Part shown: piece after piece, positions 63,001-64,000 of the stretch
Layout of the letters: each line of letters starts with the position of its first letter
Numbering within the stretch: position 1 is the first letter of the stretch
DNA from: Gerris lacustris
Lineage: Eukaryota; Arthropoda; Insecta; Hemiptera; Gerridae
Direction: 5' to 3'
Assembly: GCA_951217055.1 (NCBI GenBank)
Contig: OX578286.1
Span: 16,765,050-16,829,049 of the forward strand
Length of the DNA stretch: 64,000 nt
The notes under the pieces: model-generated
What the model saw: only the letters and a program-made list of their open reading frames with translations
What the model was told of the DNA's origin: nothing
Database searches by the model: none
Position numbers and translations under genes: made by a program

Positions 63001-64000
63001 CGGCTTACATCGTTAGATTTGTATTTAAGTGGACTACTACATTTTAGAATTTTTTAATCAAAATCATCTGAACTGTTTTGGAAAAATAATTTTTTTTCTG
63101 AGTTTTTTGGTGGTTGCGCCCCAAATTTGGAGCTAAATTTTATTTCTCGATTTCACCTCAGGGTATGATTTTTCTGAACATTTATGCCAATATCTCGTCA
63201 AAATCGGCCCTGTAGTTTAGGCTTCACGTGTCTGCAAAGACTGCCAGACATTTTTAATATTATAGAGGTGGAATTGGAATTGATTCCCTATTCTTGGGTT
63301 GGTACTTCATAATAGGGATCAAATCTACCAGTCTTTATCCCTCGTTTGATAACTACCTATATTTTTAAGTTGTATTGATTTAAATACTACTCCAATGATA
63401 TTCTACTGAATTCTGATCCATGTATCCAGAATGGGAACAAGTCTCCTCCACGATTGACTTTTGACAATTTTAATCAGAAGTAAAACGCCATTTTATAGAA
63501 ATTTCTAAACCATATTGAAGAATAACAAATTAGACTATGCGTGAATCTCACTTGCATATAAAATTTCATAATACCATTAAAGTAATTGATAATTCACTCG
63601 AGGAAGGGATCAAGTGTCCCTACTCTCCTATAAGTTTTTTTCTGGTAGCCATATTGAATACAAATATGGCTCATATAAGAGCACAATTATATGCAAATTC
63701 TTTATGCACTGCAACACTAGTGTAACATGAAGTATACTTTAGACTTTAGGTAAACAAAAACAAAAGATTTATTTGAACTTTTCAGTCTTGCTAGTATTAA
63801 AATGTAAAGATCCTAGCACACATATTCAGTATCTGATGATGAGGAGGTGATATATCTGTTAATATAAGACGTTTGATATAATATGTATAACTAGTGCAGT
63901 TTACATTTATGAATCTATTGAAGATGACTCTGTATTGATATTGTATAAGATTGTTTGTTCTTCTTCAGTAAGATCGCATGGCTCCATCATTGAAGCGAGC
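60070..64000. other. Intergenic, repeat relics, no supported gene
   Basis: AT-rich. Possible one-ended transposon relics: AGGGCCCCATTCACAG at 60.40 kb, CAGGCCCGCCCAAACGAATT at 61.16 kb (hAT-style end) and GTGCTGGGTGATCC at 62.22 kb. GGGTTCGATTCTCAGCC on the minus strand near 62.95-62.97 kb is a B-box-like tRNA remnant. A poly-C run lies at 61.23 kb. The repeat phrase of 57.0 kb recurs at 63.16-63.25 kb. No open frame has a recognisable domain. Confidence 0.4.

Overview
This window is AT-rich nuclear DNA of an insect-like arthropod. Spliced GT..AG introns, poly-pyrimidine acceptors, arthropod-type protein families and a very heavy load of short inverted-repeat transposons all point that way; I cannot name the species or order from sequence alone.

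Genes. (1) 4.17-4.70 kb, plus: a FLYWCH zinc-finger coding exon. (2) 14.88-33.45 kb, plus: a ten-exon gene for an ATF7IP/MCAF1 (Drosophila windei) homologue. All nine splice junctions can be followed in frame and give 703 residues: an acidic N-terminus, the conserved central helical region, a SUMO-interacting motif (VIDLT) and a C-terminal fibronectin type III domain. (3) 47.69-48.46 kb, minus: an intronless classical short-chain dehydrogenase/reductase. (4) 49.88-50.53 kb, plus: an intronless-CDS SRSF1 (SF2/ASF) homologue, divergent from the SDR gene.

The rest is mostly mobile and tandem DNA. Several families recur: TTAA-flanked piggyBac-like MITEs (21.9, 46.6, 57.7, 58.9 kb, and a second family at 16.1 and 35.9 kb); TAA-flanked Harbinger-like MITEs, three deep in a nest at 43.2-45.5 kb; hAT-like MITEs with intact 8-bp duplications (30.6, 38.3, 40.1 kb); pogo-like elements (23.9 and 56.2 kb); fold-back repeats at 4.8, 11.7 and 29.1 kb; tRNA-related SINE-like repeats; and tandem arrays at 0.9, 2.0, 26.3, 34.2, 42.0, 51.0 and 54.5 kb.

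Most worth a second look: a near-perfect ~760-bp-arm hairpin (a rearranged mariner-type transposon inside a pogo-like element inside a minisatellite) in intron 4 of the windei homologue; a GGA-dense 1.6-kb tract with a 120-bp tandem array downstream of SRSF1, entered by an acceptor that would join in frame to a cryptic donor in SRSF1 and remove the RS domain; and dispersed CTGANGA...GAAA hairpins that resemble hammerhead-ribozyme cores.

How the genes relate: the windei/ATF7IP family partners SETDB1 in H3K9 methylation and silencing, and SRSF1 is a splicing regulator. No operon-like or pathway grouping is evident; they look like ordinary neighbours in a repeat-rich region.
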